Source: an uncultured Lachnospiraceae bacterium (GTDB lineage: Bacteria; Bacillota; Clostridia; Lachnospirales; Lachnospiraceae). Taken from it: DNA of 64,000 nucleotides. Shown here in pieces: positions 56,665-64,000 of the stretch. Position numbers and translations under genes: made by a program. Location of the stretch: NCBI GenBank assembly GCA_910587765.1, contig CAJUNR010000024.1:10763-74762 (forward strand). The letters run 5' to 3'. The notes below the pieces were generated by a model. That model was not told where the DNA came from and did not search any database. It saw nothing but the letters and a program-made list of their open reading frames with translations. The first letter of the stretch is position 1. Each line of letters begins with the position of its first letter.

Positions 56665-59382
56665 TCAATCCTGTTCCTCTCCCATCTTCTTTCGCCCCAG
56701 CCGCACCTCATTCAAATGTTCCGCCAGTTCTTCCGGCAGATAATCGAACAGGTAATTCCTGCTCCCCGGAAACTGCTCCACATAGTCCGTGCGGATCTCC
56801 TGATTGATGCGCTCGATCTCCGTCCTCAATTCCCGCGCGGACATCATGATGCAGCCCTGTCCGCGGATAATAATCTGTTCCAGTCCGTCGGACGTCGCCA
56901 CCGTAACCTGATATTTTCTCCCGATCGCATGCACCGTCCGCTCGATGTACTGATCGGCCGTCTCCGCTTCCCTCGTATAGACGATGTGAATATTGTGATA
57001 TTTCAGCACTTCCTCCGCGTGCCCCTCCACCCGGTAGGCGTCAAATACGAGAATCACGCTGCATTTGCGGAAGCCCTGATAATTGCACAGGATATCCGCC
57101 AGTTTTCCTCTGGCGCCGTCGATGTTCGTCTCCGCCATCCTGCTCAGTTCCTCCCACGCGAAGATCACGTTATAACCATCCACCAGCAGGTACTCCGGAA
57201 GCTTTTCCTTAGGCCGGTATACGCGGGGCTTATCCTCCCCCGCCCTGCCGAACGCCTCCACGCGGGCATCCCCGCCGCCGCTTCTCTGCCTGGGCGCTCC
57301 GAAGGTGCGAACAAAAATCTCTTCGAGCTCCTTTTCCTCCGCCGCCGTTTTCGGCCTCCCGCCCCTCTTTTCCCCGGCGTCCGCCCCGCGGGCGGGCATC
57401 TCCCGGGAAACGGTTCCGGACAGAACACACGGCAGATGCATATGCTGCGCCGCCTCATGCCAGGGAACGACCGTCCCCGCCCCGTGGTAACAGAAGACGG
57501 AATCCGGCGGATTCTCCGTATCCAGCTCCGGAACATAGCCGCATCCTTCCACGACTTCTTCCGCGTTGTGACAGGGAACGTAGCCGTCCAGCCGGCAGGT
57601 CAGACGTCCTCTTCCTTTCGTATAGGCCGATACTTCCTGCTGATAATTCCGCATGGCCGACACCGGGGCCGTCCCGCGCAGAACCGCCCGCTCCCCCTCA
57701 AGTTCCGGCGGTTCAAAGGAACCGTGCATCTTCTCCACATCCGCCATGGCCCGTCCCACCGCATCCGACGGAAGCTCCAGCCGGAATGCGTAGCACGGTT
57801 CCAGCAGGACGCTTCGGGCCTGCATCAGTCCCTGCCGGACGGCGCGGTAGGTGGCCTGACGGAAATCCCCGCCCTCCGTGTGCTTCAGATGCGCTTTCCC
57901 GGACACCAGCGTGATCTTGAGATCCGTGACCTCCGCTCCGGTCAGCACTCCTTTGTGAACCTTCTCCTCCAGATGCGTCAGGATCAGACGCTGCCAGTTG
58001 CGGTCCAGAACGTCCTCGCTGCAGGCGGAGGCATACTGCATCCCGCTCCCTCTCTCTCCCGGTTCCAGCAGAAGATGCACTTCCGCATAATGGCGGAGCG
58101 GCTCAAAATGACCCACTCCTTCCACCGTATCCGCTATCGTCTCTTTATATACGATCTTACCGGTCCCAAAATCCACGGACACGTCAAAGCGCTCGCGGAT
58201 CAGCGTCTTCAGGACCTCGATCTGCACCTCCCCCATAAGCTGCGCCTGAATTTCCTGCAGGCGCTCGTCCCAGCGGATGTGAAGCTCCGGTTCCTCTTCT
58301 TCCAGAAGCCGCAGTTTCGCCAGCATCTGTCTCGCGTCCACGCCCCGGGGCAGCCGGATCTCAAAGGTCAGCACCGGCTCCAGAAGCGGCAGGCTCCCGG
58401 AACGCTCCGCGCCGAGTCCTTCACCCGCGTATGTCCCGGCCGGCCCGGTCACTGCGCAGACCGTCCCCGCGCCCGCCTCCTTCACCGTCTCGTATTTTTC
58501 GCCGGAATAGATGCGGATCTGGTTGACCTTCTCCTCCCGTCCGTCCGCACCGCCTGCCGACAGGGACATTTTCACGGTCAGAAGCCCTCCGGTCACCTTC
58601 AGCCAGGTCAGGCGCTGCCCCTGCTCATCGCGGCTGATCTTGAACACCCGGGCGCCGAACGCCGGCCCGTACTGCGGACAGGACATATACTGCTCCATCA
58701 CCAGCAGCAGTTCCTCCACTCCGTCTCCTTTCAGCGCCGAGCCGAAGCAGCAGGGAAAGAGCTCCCGTTCCCGAATCAGGCTCTGAATCTCCTCCCGGGA
58801 CACCGTTCCCTCCGCCAGATAACGCTCCAGCGTCTCTTCCCGGCAGACCGCTACGTTTTCCAGAAATTCCTCCGCGCTGCGGTCGCCCGAAAAGTCCACG
58901 CACCGGTCATCCAGCCTGGTTTTGAGTTCCTCCATAAGCGCTTCCCGGTCCGTTCCCCGCTGGTCCATCTTATTGACGAAGAGAAAGACCGGAATCCCGT
59001 ATCGTCTCAGCAGCTTCCACAGCGTCTCCGTATGGCCCTGTACGCCGTCTGCGCCGCTGACGATCAGCACCGCATAGTCCAGTATCTGCAGGGTCCGCTC
59101 CATCTCCGCCGAGAAGTCCACGTGTCCGGGCGTATCCAGGAGCGTGAACTGCTTCTCCCCCAGGGCAAACACCGCCTGCTTGGAAAAAATCGTAATTCCC
59201 CGCGCCCGCTCCATCTCGTAGTGGTCGAGAAAGGCGTCCCGGTTGTCCACCCTTCCCAGCTTCCGGATCGCGCCGCTCTGATAGAGAATCCGCTCCGACA
59301 GGGTCGTCTTGCCGGCATCCACTTGGGCCAACAGGCCCGCACAAATATGTTTTTTCGCTTTTTCAGGTTCCTGTTCGCCCAT
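56665..59382 (-). CDS. TetM/TetO-like translational GTPase fused to a YacP/Rae1-like NYN ribonuclease domain
   Basis: The 905-residue frame is continuous. The N-terminal part is an EF-G-like ribosomal-protection GTPase: G1 AQVDAGKTT (19-27), G2 RGITI (61-65), G3 DTPGH (83-87), G4 NKMD (137-140), then domains II-V to about 650. A variable basic linker (660-725) leads to an NYN domain like YacP/Rae1, with acidic sites Asp735 (LLVDGYNVI), Asp781 (VFDAYR), Asp810 (TADQY) and Asp832 (TSDGLEQ). TetM works at the ribosomal A site, and Rae1 cuts mRNA there. A tetracycline phenotype is not implied. GGAGG lies six bases before the ATG. Confidence 0.93.
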   Translation of the reverse strand: MGEQEPEKAKKHICAGLLAQVDAGKTTLSERILYQSGAIRKLGRVDNRDAFLDHYEMERARGITIFSKQAVFALGEKQFTLLDTPGHVDFSAEMERTLQILDYAVLIVSGADGVQGHTETLWKLLRRYGIPVFLFVNKMDQRGTDREALMEELKTRLDDRCVDFSGDRSAEEFLENVAVCREETLERYLAEGTVSREEIQSLIRERELFPCCFGSALKGDGVEELLLVMEQYMSCPQYGPAFGARVFKISRDEQGQRLTWLKVTGGLLTVKMSLSAGGADGREEKVNQIRIYSGEKYETVKEAGAGTVCAVTGPAGTYAGEGLGAERSGSLPLLEPVLTFEIRLPRGVDARQMLAKLRLLEEEEPELHIRWDERLQEIQAQLMGEVQIEVLKTLIRERFDVSVDFGTGKIVYKETIADTVEGVGHFEPLRHYAEVHLLLEPGERGSGMQYASACSEDVLDRNWQRLILTHLEEKVHKGVLTGAEVTDLKITLVSGKAHLKHTEGGDFRQATYRAVRQGLMQARSVLLEPCYAFRLELPSDAVGRAMADVEKMHGSFEPPELEGERAVLRGTAPVSAMRNYQQEVSAYTKGRGRLTCRLDGYVPCHNAEEVVEGCGYVPELDTENPPDSVFCYHGAGTVVPWHEAAQHMHLPCVLSGTVSREMPARGADAGEKRGGRPKTAAEEKELEEIFVRTFGAPRQRSGGGDARVEAFGRAGEDKPRVYRPKEKLPEYLLVDGYNVIFAWEELSRMAETNIDGARGKLADILCNYQGFRKCSVILVFDAYRVEGHAEEVLKYHNIHIVYTREAETADQYIERTVHAIGRKYQVTVATSDGLEQIIIRGQGCIMMSARELRTEIERINQEIRTDYVEQFPGSRNYLFDYLPEELAEHLNEVRLGRKKMGEEQD

Positions 59383-59407
59383 AAAATGCCTCCTTCTGTG
59401 ATTACAT

Positions 59408-59444
59408 ACTTTTCAAGTATACCACAAGAGGAGGAGTTAGTCGA
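59408..59444 (-). promoter_or_regulatory. promoter of the GTPase-NYN gene with a small palindrome
   Basis: TCGACT (59439-59444) and TATACT (59416-59421) with a 17-bp spacer on the minus strand. ATACTT-GAA-AAGTAT is a perfect palindrome at 59408-59422 overlapping the -10 and the start region, a possible operator. Unlike known tetM leaders there is no room for a long attenuator: the gene begins about 35 bp after the -10. Confidence 0.55.
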
Positions 59445-59506
59445 GATGCAGCATCAGGTCAGTTGCTGCTCAGAGATTTCATTATCAAAAGCAACTATTT
59501 TAAACA

Positions 59507-60100
59507 TTACATATTTTCTCCGTTAATCTTCCGTATTACATGACAGGGGTTGCCTGCTGCCAATGAGTTTTCTGGTATATCTTTTGTGACAACGCTTCCG
59601 GCTCCTATAACAGAACCGTCACCTATTGTTACACCCGGAAGGACAATAACGCCTCCACCTAACCAACAGCCATTTCCAATTTTTATTGGCAATGCACAGG
59701 TATGCCGGACTAACTGACCCGTTTGTGGATTCTGAACATATCTTTCCGCTAACGGGACAGGGTGTGTGGCTGTATAAAGCTGCACATTTGAAGCAATCAG
59801 CACATTATCTCCAATGATAATTTCATTGCAATCTACAAAAGTACAATTCATGTTGACTGATACATTATTTCCCATGAAAATATTTCGCCCATAATCGCAT
59901 ATAAATGGTGATGCAACAGATACTTTTGTGCCGATCTTTCCACATAACTCTTTTAGAATTTTTTCTTTTTCCTCTCTCTGTTCATATGCAAGGGCGTTGT
60001 ATTCCTGCAGCAATTTTCTCGCATGGCTTTTAAAGTCCAGAAAGATTTTGTCATGACAGTTATAATCTTCTCCCGCCATACATTTTTCCAATTCGGTCAT
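59507..60100 (-). CDS. maltose/galactoside O-acetyltransferase-like protein
   Basis: The 197-residue protein is a left-handed beta-helix acetyltransferase: an N-terminal helical part (MTELEKCMAGEDYNCHDKIF), hexapeptide repeats with VNMNCTFVDCNEIIIGDNVL, the active-site His in LYTATHPVPLAERY, and GAGSVVTKDIPENSLAAGNP at the end. LacA/Maa enzymes acetylate sugars at O6 with acetyl-CoA. ATG 60100 has GGAGG seven bases upstream. The DNA is clearly AT-richer than its surroundings, and the gene overlaps no neighbour once the true start is used. Confidence 0.92.
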   Translation of the reverse strand: MTELEKCMAGEDYNCHDKIFLDFKSHARKLLQEYNALAYEQREEKEKILKELCGKIGTKVSVASPFICDYGRNIFMGNNVSVNMNCTFVDCNEIIIGDNVLIASNVQLYTATHPVPLAERYVQNPQTGQLVRHTCALPIKIGNGCWLGGGVIVLPGVTIGDGSVIGAGSVVTKDIPENSLAAGNPCHVIRKINGENM

Positions 60101-60164
60101 AATGCCACCTCCGTGTTTTATGGTAGAAAAAAAACTGTTACACTGCAAGTAACAGGCTGTTTCC

Positions 60165-60878
60165 TTATATTCTTTTTGCAAGTGTTTCAATAACAAAAAT
60201 GACTGGAACTTGTGACGTTCCGTTATATCCACCGTTAATCCGTTTCGTGTTTAAGTTATAAGAGAAATTCCAATCTGATAATTTTGCCAAAGTTGACAGT
60301 GGGGAATTAGTAATGCTTAACACGCAGCATTTCTTTTTCTTAAACTGGTTAATTGCTTCAATCAGTCTTTCGGTTTCACCGCTTTCTGAAAAAGCAATAA
60401 CGACTGTGTTCTTCCACCAAAAAGAATCTATCGGATAAAGCGCATCTTCAAGCCCTACGGCAAAATGCCCCATATTGGAAAAATATCTTGCGCCGTATTT
60501 TGCCAATGTTCCTGATGAACCCATTCCGATAAAGATTATCAAATCAGCTTTTCTGAGAACGTCAATCGCAAATAATAGTTTTTCCTCAAAGGCACTTGAA
60601 TTTGCCCTTGTAAAAAAATCCGAAAGTTCCTGCAAATCTTCCATAGGCGGGCAGGCAGCCTGCAAGGTAATCTCTTTTTTCAGAGCTTCTTTAAATTCTG
60701 AATACCCGTCAAAATTGTTTTTATTGCAAAAACGCAATATGGTAGACGTAGATACGTGGAGTTCTTTTGCAAGTTCTCTAATGGTCATGTATTGTATTTT
60801 GTCAATATCAGAAACGATATATTTGTAAATACGAATATCTGTTTCGTTATACTTTTGTATTTCTTCATACGAAAACAT
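60165..60878 (-). CDS. RpiR/MurR-family transcriptional regulator
   Basis: The 237-residue protein has an N-terminal helix-turn-helix (MTIRELAKELHVSTSTILRF) and a C-terminal SIS sugar-phosphate-binding domain (IIFIGMGSSGTLAKYGARYF, VIAFSESGETERLIEAINQF). Such regulators sense phosphosugars. It is transcribed just before the sugar O-acetyltransferase, 64 bp apart, in the same AT-rich patch, so a shared sugar-response role is plausible. GGAGGAG precedes the ATG. Confidence 0.93.
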   Translation of the reverse strand: MFSYEEIQKYNETDIRIYKYIVSDIDKIQYMTIRELAKELHVSTSTILRFCNKNNFDGYSEFKEALKKEITLQAACPPMEDLQELSDFFTRANSSAFEEKLLFAIDVLRKADLIIFIGMGSSGTLAKYGARYFSNMGHFAVGLEDALYPIDSFWWKNTVVIAFSESGETERLIEAINQFKKKKCCVLSITNSPLSTLAKLSDWNFSYNLNTKRINGGYNGTSQVPVIFVIETLAKRI

Positions 60879-60910
60879 ACGGTATCTCCTCCAACGTATC
60901 AGATACCTTG

Positions 60911-60939
60911 ATTATATACTGATTTTGTACGCTTTACAA
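60911..60939 (-). promoter_or_regulatory. promoter of the RpiR-type regulator
   Basis: TTGTAA (60934-60939) and TATAAT (60911-60916) with a 17-bp spacer on the minus strand, about 33 bp before the start. Confidence 0.75.
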
Positions 60940-61023
60940 TTACCGGATATATACAGGAATGAATGAGTGCGCCGCCCTTTCCGTTAGCCGCCTGCGGTAA
61001 GCAAGCGGCTATAGTACAGGCAC

Positions 61024-61060
61024 AAAAAAGCTGTCTGCTCTTTTCAGAATAAACAGCTTT
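61024..61060 (-). terminator. terminator after the YdeI-like gene
   Basis: On the minus strand AAAGCTGT and ACAGCTTT form an eight-base-pair stem around an 18-base loop, followed by six T residues (61024-61029). The rest of the 60940-61162 gap shows a small GC-rich hairpin (GCCGCCTGCGG near 60987) and no gene. Confidence 0.7.
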
Positions 61061-61162
61061 CATTATTGCACGATATTCACTTTTTTAACGGGCAAAACCC
61101 AGGCTTTTCAGCATCCTATACCTGCAGCGACCGTCCATCGGCTCATACAACAGCGACAACGG

Positions 61163-61726
61163 TTACATAGGTTTTAGATTTTTATTGAGCCTGTCCACCA
61201 TCCATGCAATCCGCTTTTGCCGTCCGGCTTCTGTCTTTGCGTCAAAGTACGCCCGTGTATAAGTCTTCTTTACAGACAACGACATGGCCTGAAAATTTGT
61301 GCAGGCAGGCTCATAGCTTTCCAGAATCGCAGAAAGCTGTGCAATCTGCTCTTCCGTAATAACTGCCGACGAATTTCCCGCGTCCCATTGGCCGTTCTTT
61401 TTGGCGTCCTCGATTTTCTTTCTGCCAAAATCGGTCATGCGCCCCTGCTCTTCCAGCCGCATGGCCAAAGCCTTGTTTTTCTCCGACCACCTGCTTTTCT
61501 CCCTGCGCATGGAAAAATACTTTTTATAAGTTTTGTCATCTATCTTTTTCATCTGGCCGTCAATCCATCCGAAACAGAGCGCTTCTTCCAGCGCCTCTCC
61601 TGCTTTTATTGTCTTCGGCCCGCCGGCCTTACCAAACAAAATCCAAATGCCGGCACTGGAAAGACAGTTATCAGAGAGCCATTTTCTAAATTCTTCTCTG
61701 TCGGAAAATTCCATGATATCGCTCAT
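61163..61726 (-). CDS. YdeI/OmdA-like protein
   Basis: The 187-residue protein from ATG 61726 (AAAGGAG upstream) contains the family segment AEALEEALCFGWIDGQMKKI-like text (here GEALEEALCFGWIDGQMKKI) and ends with YFDAKTEAGRQKRIAWMVDR, typical of the YdeI/OmdA bacteriocin-protection family. The biochemical role of this family is not established. It follows recQ by 50 bp on the same strand. AT content is somewhat higher than in the genes to the right, as in the adjacent RpiR patch. Confidence 0.85.
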   Translation of the reverse strand: MSDIMEFSDREEFRKWLSDNCLSSAGIWILFGKAGGPKTIKAGEALEEALCFGWIDGQMKKIDDKTYKKYFSMRREKSRWSEKNKALAMRLEEQGRMTDFGRKKIEDAKKNGQWDAGNSSAVITEEQIAQLSAILESYEPACTNFQAMSLSVKKTYTRAYFDAKTEAGRQKRIAWMVDRLNKNLKPM

Positions 61727-61776
61727 TATGCGCCGCTCCTTTCGTATGACCGAGCCGTCAAAGACTCGCCGTCGCC

Positions 61777-63819
61777 TCACTCAATCAGTCCATGCTTCCG
61801 CAGCCTGGCGCGAATCGCGCCGCTCGTGCGTCCATGCCCCTCTGCGATCTCCGAAATCTTCATGCCGGACTCATATTCCGCCTTCACCTGATCGTCTTCT
61901 TCGCTGCTCCACAGACTGCCTGTGTTCATCTTCGCCTTCGTTTCCGCCGCTTCTTTGTCCGCCGGAATGCTCAGAACCGCCTGCGGATGCTCCTCGAGAA
62001 ATCCCGCGATCTCATCCAGAAACCGCTGTCCGTATCTGCGGAATTTGTTCTCCGCCACGCCGGATACGGCGAGCATCTCCCGACGGTCTGCGGGCGCTTT
62101 CGCGCACATGTCGATGAGCGTCCGGTCGCTGAACACAATATAGGGCGGCACTCCTTCCTCTTTGGCAATGACAAAGCGGAGCTGCCGCAGCCGCTCGAAC
62201 AGTTCGTAACCCATATGGGTAAGTTCGTCCGTACTCCGCTTCTTTCCTCCTCTGTTCCCGGCCGGTTCCGCCTGCTTCTGCCGGCTGCGGACGATCACGC
62301 GCGTATTCTCGTCTTTCAGGGCTGCGATATCCCCCATCCGCAGAACGCTGTACTCCTCGTCGGTCTGAATCACATACCCGTCCGCCAGCATCTGGTCCAG
62401 CAGCAGACGAAGCTCGCTTTCTTTTCTGTGACCCAGAACTCCGTAACATTTATAAGAGGGGGCGCCGATTTCCCGCAGCCTCGCCCGGTTCGCGCCGAGC
62501 AGGATGCCGAGCACGATCTGCCGGCCGTACCTGCCCCGCGTCTCCGCGATGCAGTTGATCAGCCATTTCGCGTCGGCCGTCATGTCGGTCTGCGTATATT
62601 CCTGATGGCAGTTGCCGCAGTTGTCGCAGGGCGCTCCCGTCTTCTCCCCGAAATAATTGAGAATATAATTTCTGAGACAGGAAACGGTCCGGCAGTATCC
62701 TTCCATCACCCGCAGCCTCTGGAGATCTCTCTGCCTGACAAGGCCGATCTCCTCGTCCTCCATGCCCTCGAACTCCTTTTTATCCAGAAGAAACCGGTTG
62801 ATCATCACGTCCTGCGCGGCATACAGAAGAATGCACTGGGCATTCTCTCCGTCGCGCCCTGCGCGTCCGGCTTCCTGATAATAATTTTCCATGCTCTGCG
62901 GCATATTGTAGTGAATAACAAAGCGGACGTTGGATTTGTCAATCCCCATGCCGAACGCGTTCGTGGCCACAATCACCGGCGCACGGTCGTAGATAAAATC
63001 GTCCTGATTCTTTTTGCGCGTCCCGTTGTCGATGCCCGCATGATAGCGGGTCGCCGCAACGCCTGCGCCCGTCAGTTCCTCATACAGAGCGTCCACATTT
63101 TTCCTCGTGGCACAGTACACGATTCCGCTGTCTTTGGGATGCTCCCGGATATAATCAGCGACAAAACGGTCCTTTTGTTTTCCGGCAGCCGGCTCCACAC
63201 GGTAATACAGGTTCTCCCTGTCAAAGCCGGTCACGACAATCTTCGGATCCCTGAGCTTGAGGATACATTCGATGTCCGCTTTCACTTCCCCGGTAGCGGT
63301 CGCCGTAAAAGCGCTCACGACCGGCCGCCTGGGCAGCCGGTCAATAAAATCGACAATCTTCAGATAACTGGGCCGAAAATCCTGCCCCCACTGCGAGATG
63401 CAGTGAGCCTCGTCAACGGTGACCATGGAGATATCGGCGCTCAGCGCAAATCTGATAAAATCCGCGCTTTCCAGACGTTCGGGCGCCACGTAGACGATCT
63501 TATAGACGCCCTGAAGCGCCCGCCCGAGCGCTTTCGCAATCTGAATCTCCGTCAGAGAAGAATTGATATAGGCCGCATGGATTCCCGCCGCATTCAGAGA
63601 CTTTACCTGATCCTGCATCAGAGAGATCAGCGGCGAGATCACCAGCGTAATCCCCGGGAGAAGCATGGCCGGCACCTGATAGCACACGGACTTCCCGGCG
63701 CCGGTCGGCATGACCGCCATCGCGTCCCTCCCCGACAGGACGGACTGTATGATATCCTCCTGTCCTTTTCTGAATGTATCATAACCAAAGCAGGTCTTTA
63801 AAATCTGTGAAGCGTTCAT
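61777..63819 (-). CDS. recQ: ATP-dependent DNA helicase RecQ
   Basis: RecQ unwinds DNA 3'-5' in recombination repair. The protein has Walker A MPTGAGKSVCYQVPAM, the DEAH box TVDEAHCISQWGQDFRPSY, motif VI QEAGRAGRDG, the RQC zinc site (CRTVSCLRNYILNYFG then CDNCGNC), an HRDC-type region, and a C-terminal short helix-turn-helix-like tail (EEDDQVKAEYESGMKISEIA). From ATG 63819 it has 680 residues. ATG 63837 is also possible; earlier in-frame ATGs lie upstream of the promoter. Confidence 0.95.
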   Translation of the reverse strand: MNASQILKTCFGYDTFRKGQEDIIQSVLSGRDAMAVMPTGAGKSVCYQVPAMLLPGITLVISPLISLMQDQVKSLNAAGIHAAYINSSLTEIQIAKALGRALQGVYKIVYVAPERLESADFIRFALSADISMVTVDEAHCISQWGQDFRPSYLKIVDFIDRLPRRPVVSAFTATATGEVKADIECILKLRDPKIVVTGFDRENLYYRVEPAAGKQKDRFVADYIREHPKDSGIVYCATRKNVDALYEELTGAGVAATRYHAGIDNGTRKKNQDDFIYDRAPVIVATNAFGMGIDKSNVRFVIHYNMPQSMENYYQEAGRAGRDGENAQCILLYAAQDVMINRFLLDKKEFEGMEDEEIGLVRQRDLQRLRVMEGYCRTVSCLRNYILNYFGEKTGAPCDNCGNCHQEYTQTDMTADAKWLINCIAETRGRYGRQIVLGILLGANRARLREIGAPSYKCYGVLGHRKESELRLLLDQMLADGYVIQTDEEYSVLRMGDIAALKDENTRVIVRSRQKQAEPAGNRGGKKRSTDELTHMGYELFERLRQLRFVIAKEEGVPPYIVFSDRTLIDMCAKAPADRREMLAVSGVAENKFRRYGQRFLDEIAGFLEEHPQAVLSIPADKEAAETKAKMNTGSLWSSEEDDQVKAEYESGMKISEIAEGHGRTSGAIRARLRKHGLIE

Positions 63820-63877
63820 CGTTTCCCCGTACCTCATCTGAAAATTTCTCTGCAGTCCAACTACTGCCCTGCATTCT

Positions 63878-63906
63878 ATTATACGGAAACGCCCGGCTCT
63901 TTTCAA
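63878..63906 (-). promoter_or_regulatory. recQ promoter
   Basis: TTGAAA (63901-63906) and a perfect TATAAT (63878-63883) with a 17-bp spacer on the minus strand. The -35 lies in TTTCAATCTTGAATTGAAA, an inverted repeat with seven-base arms and a possible operator. Confidence 0.85.
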
Positions 63907-63946
63907 TCTTGAATTGAAATCGGAGGGGGCAAAAAACCGACGCTCT

Positions 63947-64000
63947 GTTACTGTTCACACCTACGCCGGTTTCAGCCTGATGCGGGCAGCTCATCCTGAA
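63947..64000. mobile_element. palindromic GTTACTG-ended element, copy C (cut by window end)
   Basis: GTTACTGTTCACACCTACGCC at 63947 matches the left end at 11391, and GCGGGCAGCTCATCCTGAA at the window edge matches the inner arm of copies A (reverse orientation) and B. The rest lies beyond the window. Confidence 0.75.

Noticed and set aside
56665..59382. Calling the GTPase a tetracycline-resistance determinant
   Set aside because: Only the general ribosomal-protection fold is supported; resistance cannot be inferred from motif reading, and the gene lacks a tetM-like leader and mobile context.
56716..59526. 936-residue plus-strand open frame
   Set aside because: It mirrors the GTPase-NYN gene on the other strand, has no recognisable motif and shows the Arg/His/Leu-rich composition typical of antisense frames in GC-rich genes.

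Overview
The window looks like a chromosome segment of a fairly GC-rich member of the Lachnospiraceae (Clostridia). This rests on gene content and signals: a T-box leader before an AspRS-gatCAB operon, cdaA-cdaR, a murB-rapZ-whiA-HPr cluster, dapL, a glnA-ANTAR pair, a cobalamin riboswitch, and AGGAGG-type ribosome binding sites with sigma-A promoters. No rRNA, tRNA, CRISPR array, prophage or transposase was seen. Nearly all genes lie on the minus strand; the plus-strand exceptions are a Cys-rich small protein, a CotH-type kinase, the cobI-exporter operon and dapL.

Layout. 1-5.8 kb: T-box-controlled aspS-gatC-gatA-gatB (Asp-tRNA synthesis and transamidation), followed by a metallo-beta-lactamase-fold gene cut by the window edge. 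5.9-8.8 kb: dapF and a polytopic membrane protein. 8.8-11.4 kb: glnA and an ANTAR regulator behind a structured leader, divergent from a Cys/Gly-rich small protein. 11.5-26.7 kb: an envelope/glycan region with large polytopic membrane proteins, four GT2 glycosyltransferases, a CotH kinase, a HAD phosphatase, a DUF2142-like protein, and a membrane protein fused to a subtilase. 26.8-30.3 kb: cdaA-cdaR (c-di-AMP synthesis) and two membrane proteins. 30.4-39.7 kb: comF, recD2, mreB, a SpoIID-like peptidoglycan-binding protein, nadE, hslO and a methyltransferase. 39.7-45.7 kb: uvrA-murB-rapZ-whiA and an HPr paralogue carrying Glu at position 15, so Crh-like. 46-54.4 kb: two divergent tetrapyrrole units. 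One is riboswitch-controlled (lipoprotein CbiK, NEAT-like surface protein, FecCD-type importer); the other is cobI with an ABC-2 exporter. 54.7-64 kb: dapL, a YkgJ-type Cys-cluster protein, a TetM-like GTPase fused to a Rae1/YacP-like NYN nuclease, an AT-richer patch (acetyltransferase and RpiR regulator), a YdeI-like protein and recQ.

The most notable items are: (a) the GTPase-NYN fusion, joining two ribosome-directed activities; (b) the polytopic-membrane/subtilase fusion; (c) a family of roughly 190-230 bp palindromic elements ending in GTTACTGTTCACAC-like inverted repeats (45.8 kb, 54.4 kb, window end, plus an end-only copy at 11.4 kb), with compensatory changes in the stem; (d) the riboswitch-linked surface chelatase/NEAT/ABC cluster; (e) the two-unit 85-bp repeat and early terminator in the glnA leader. 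All homology statements come from motif recognition by eye; no database search was run.
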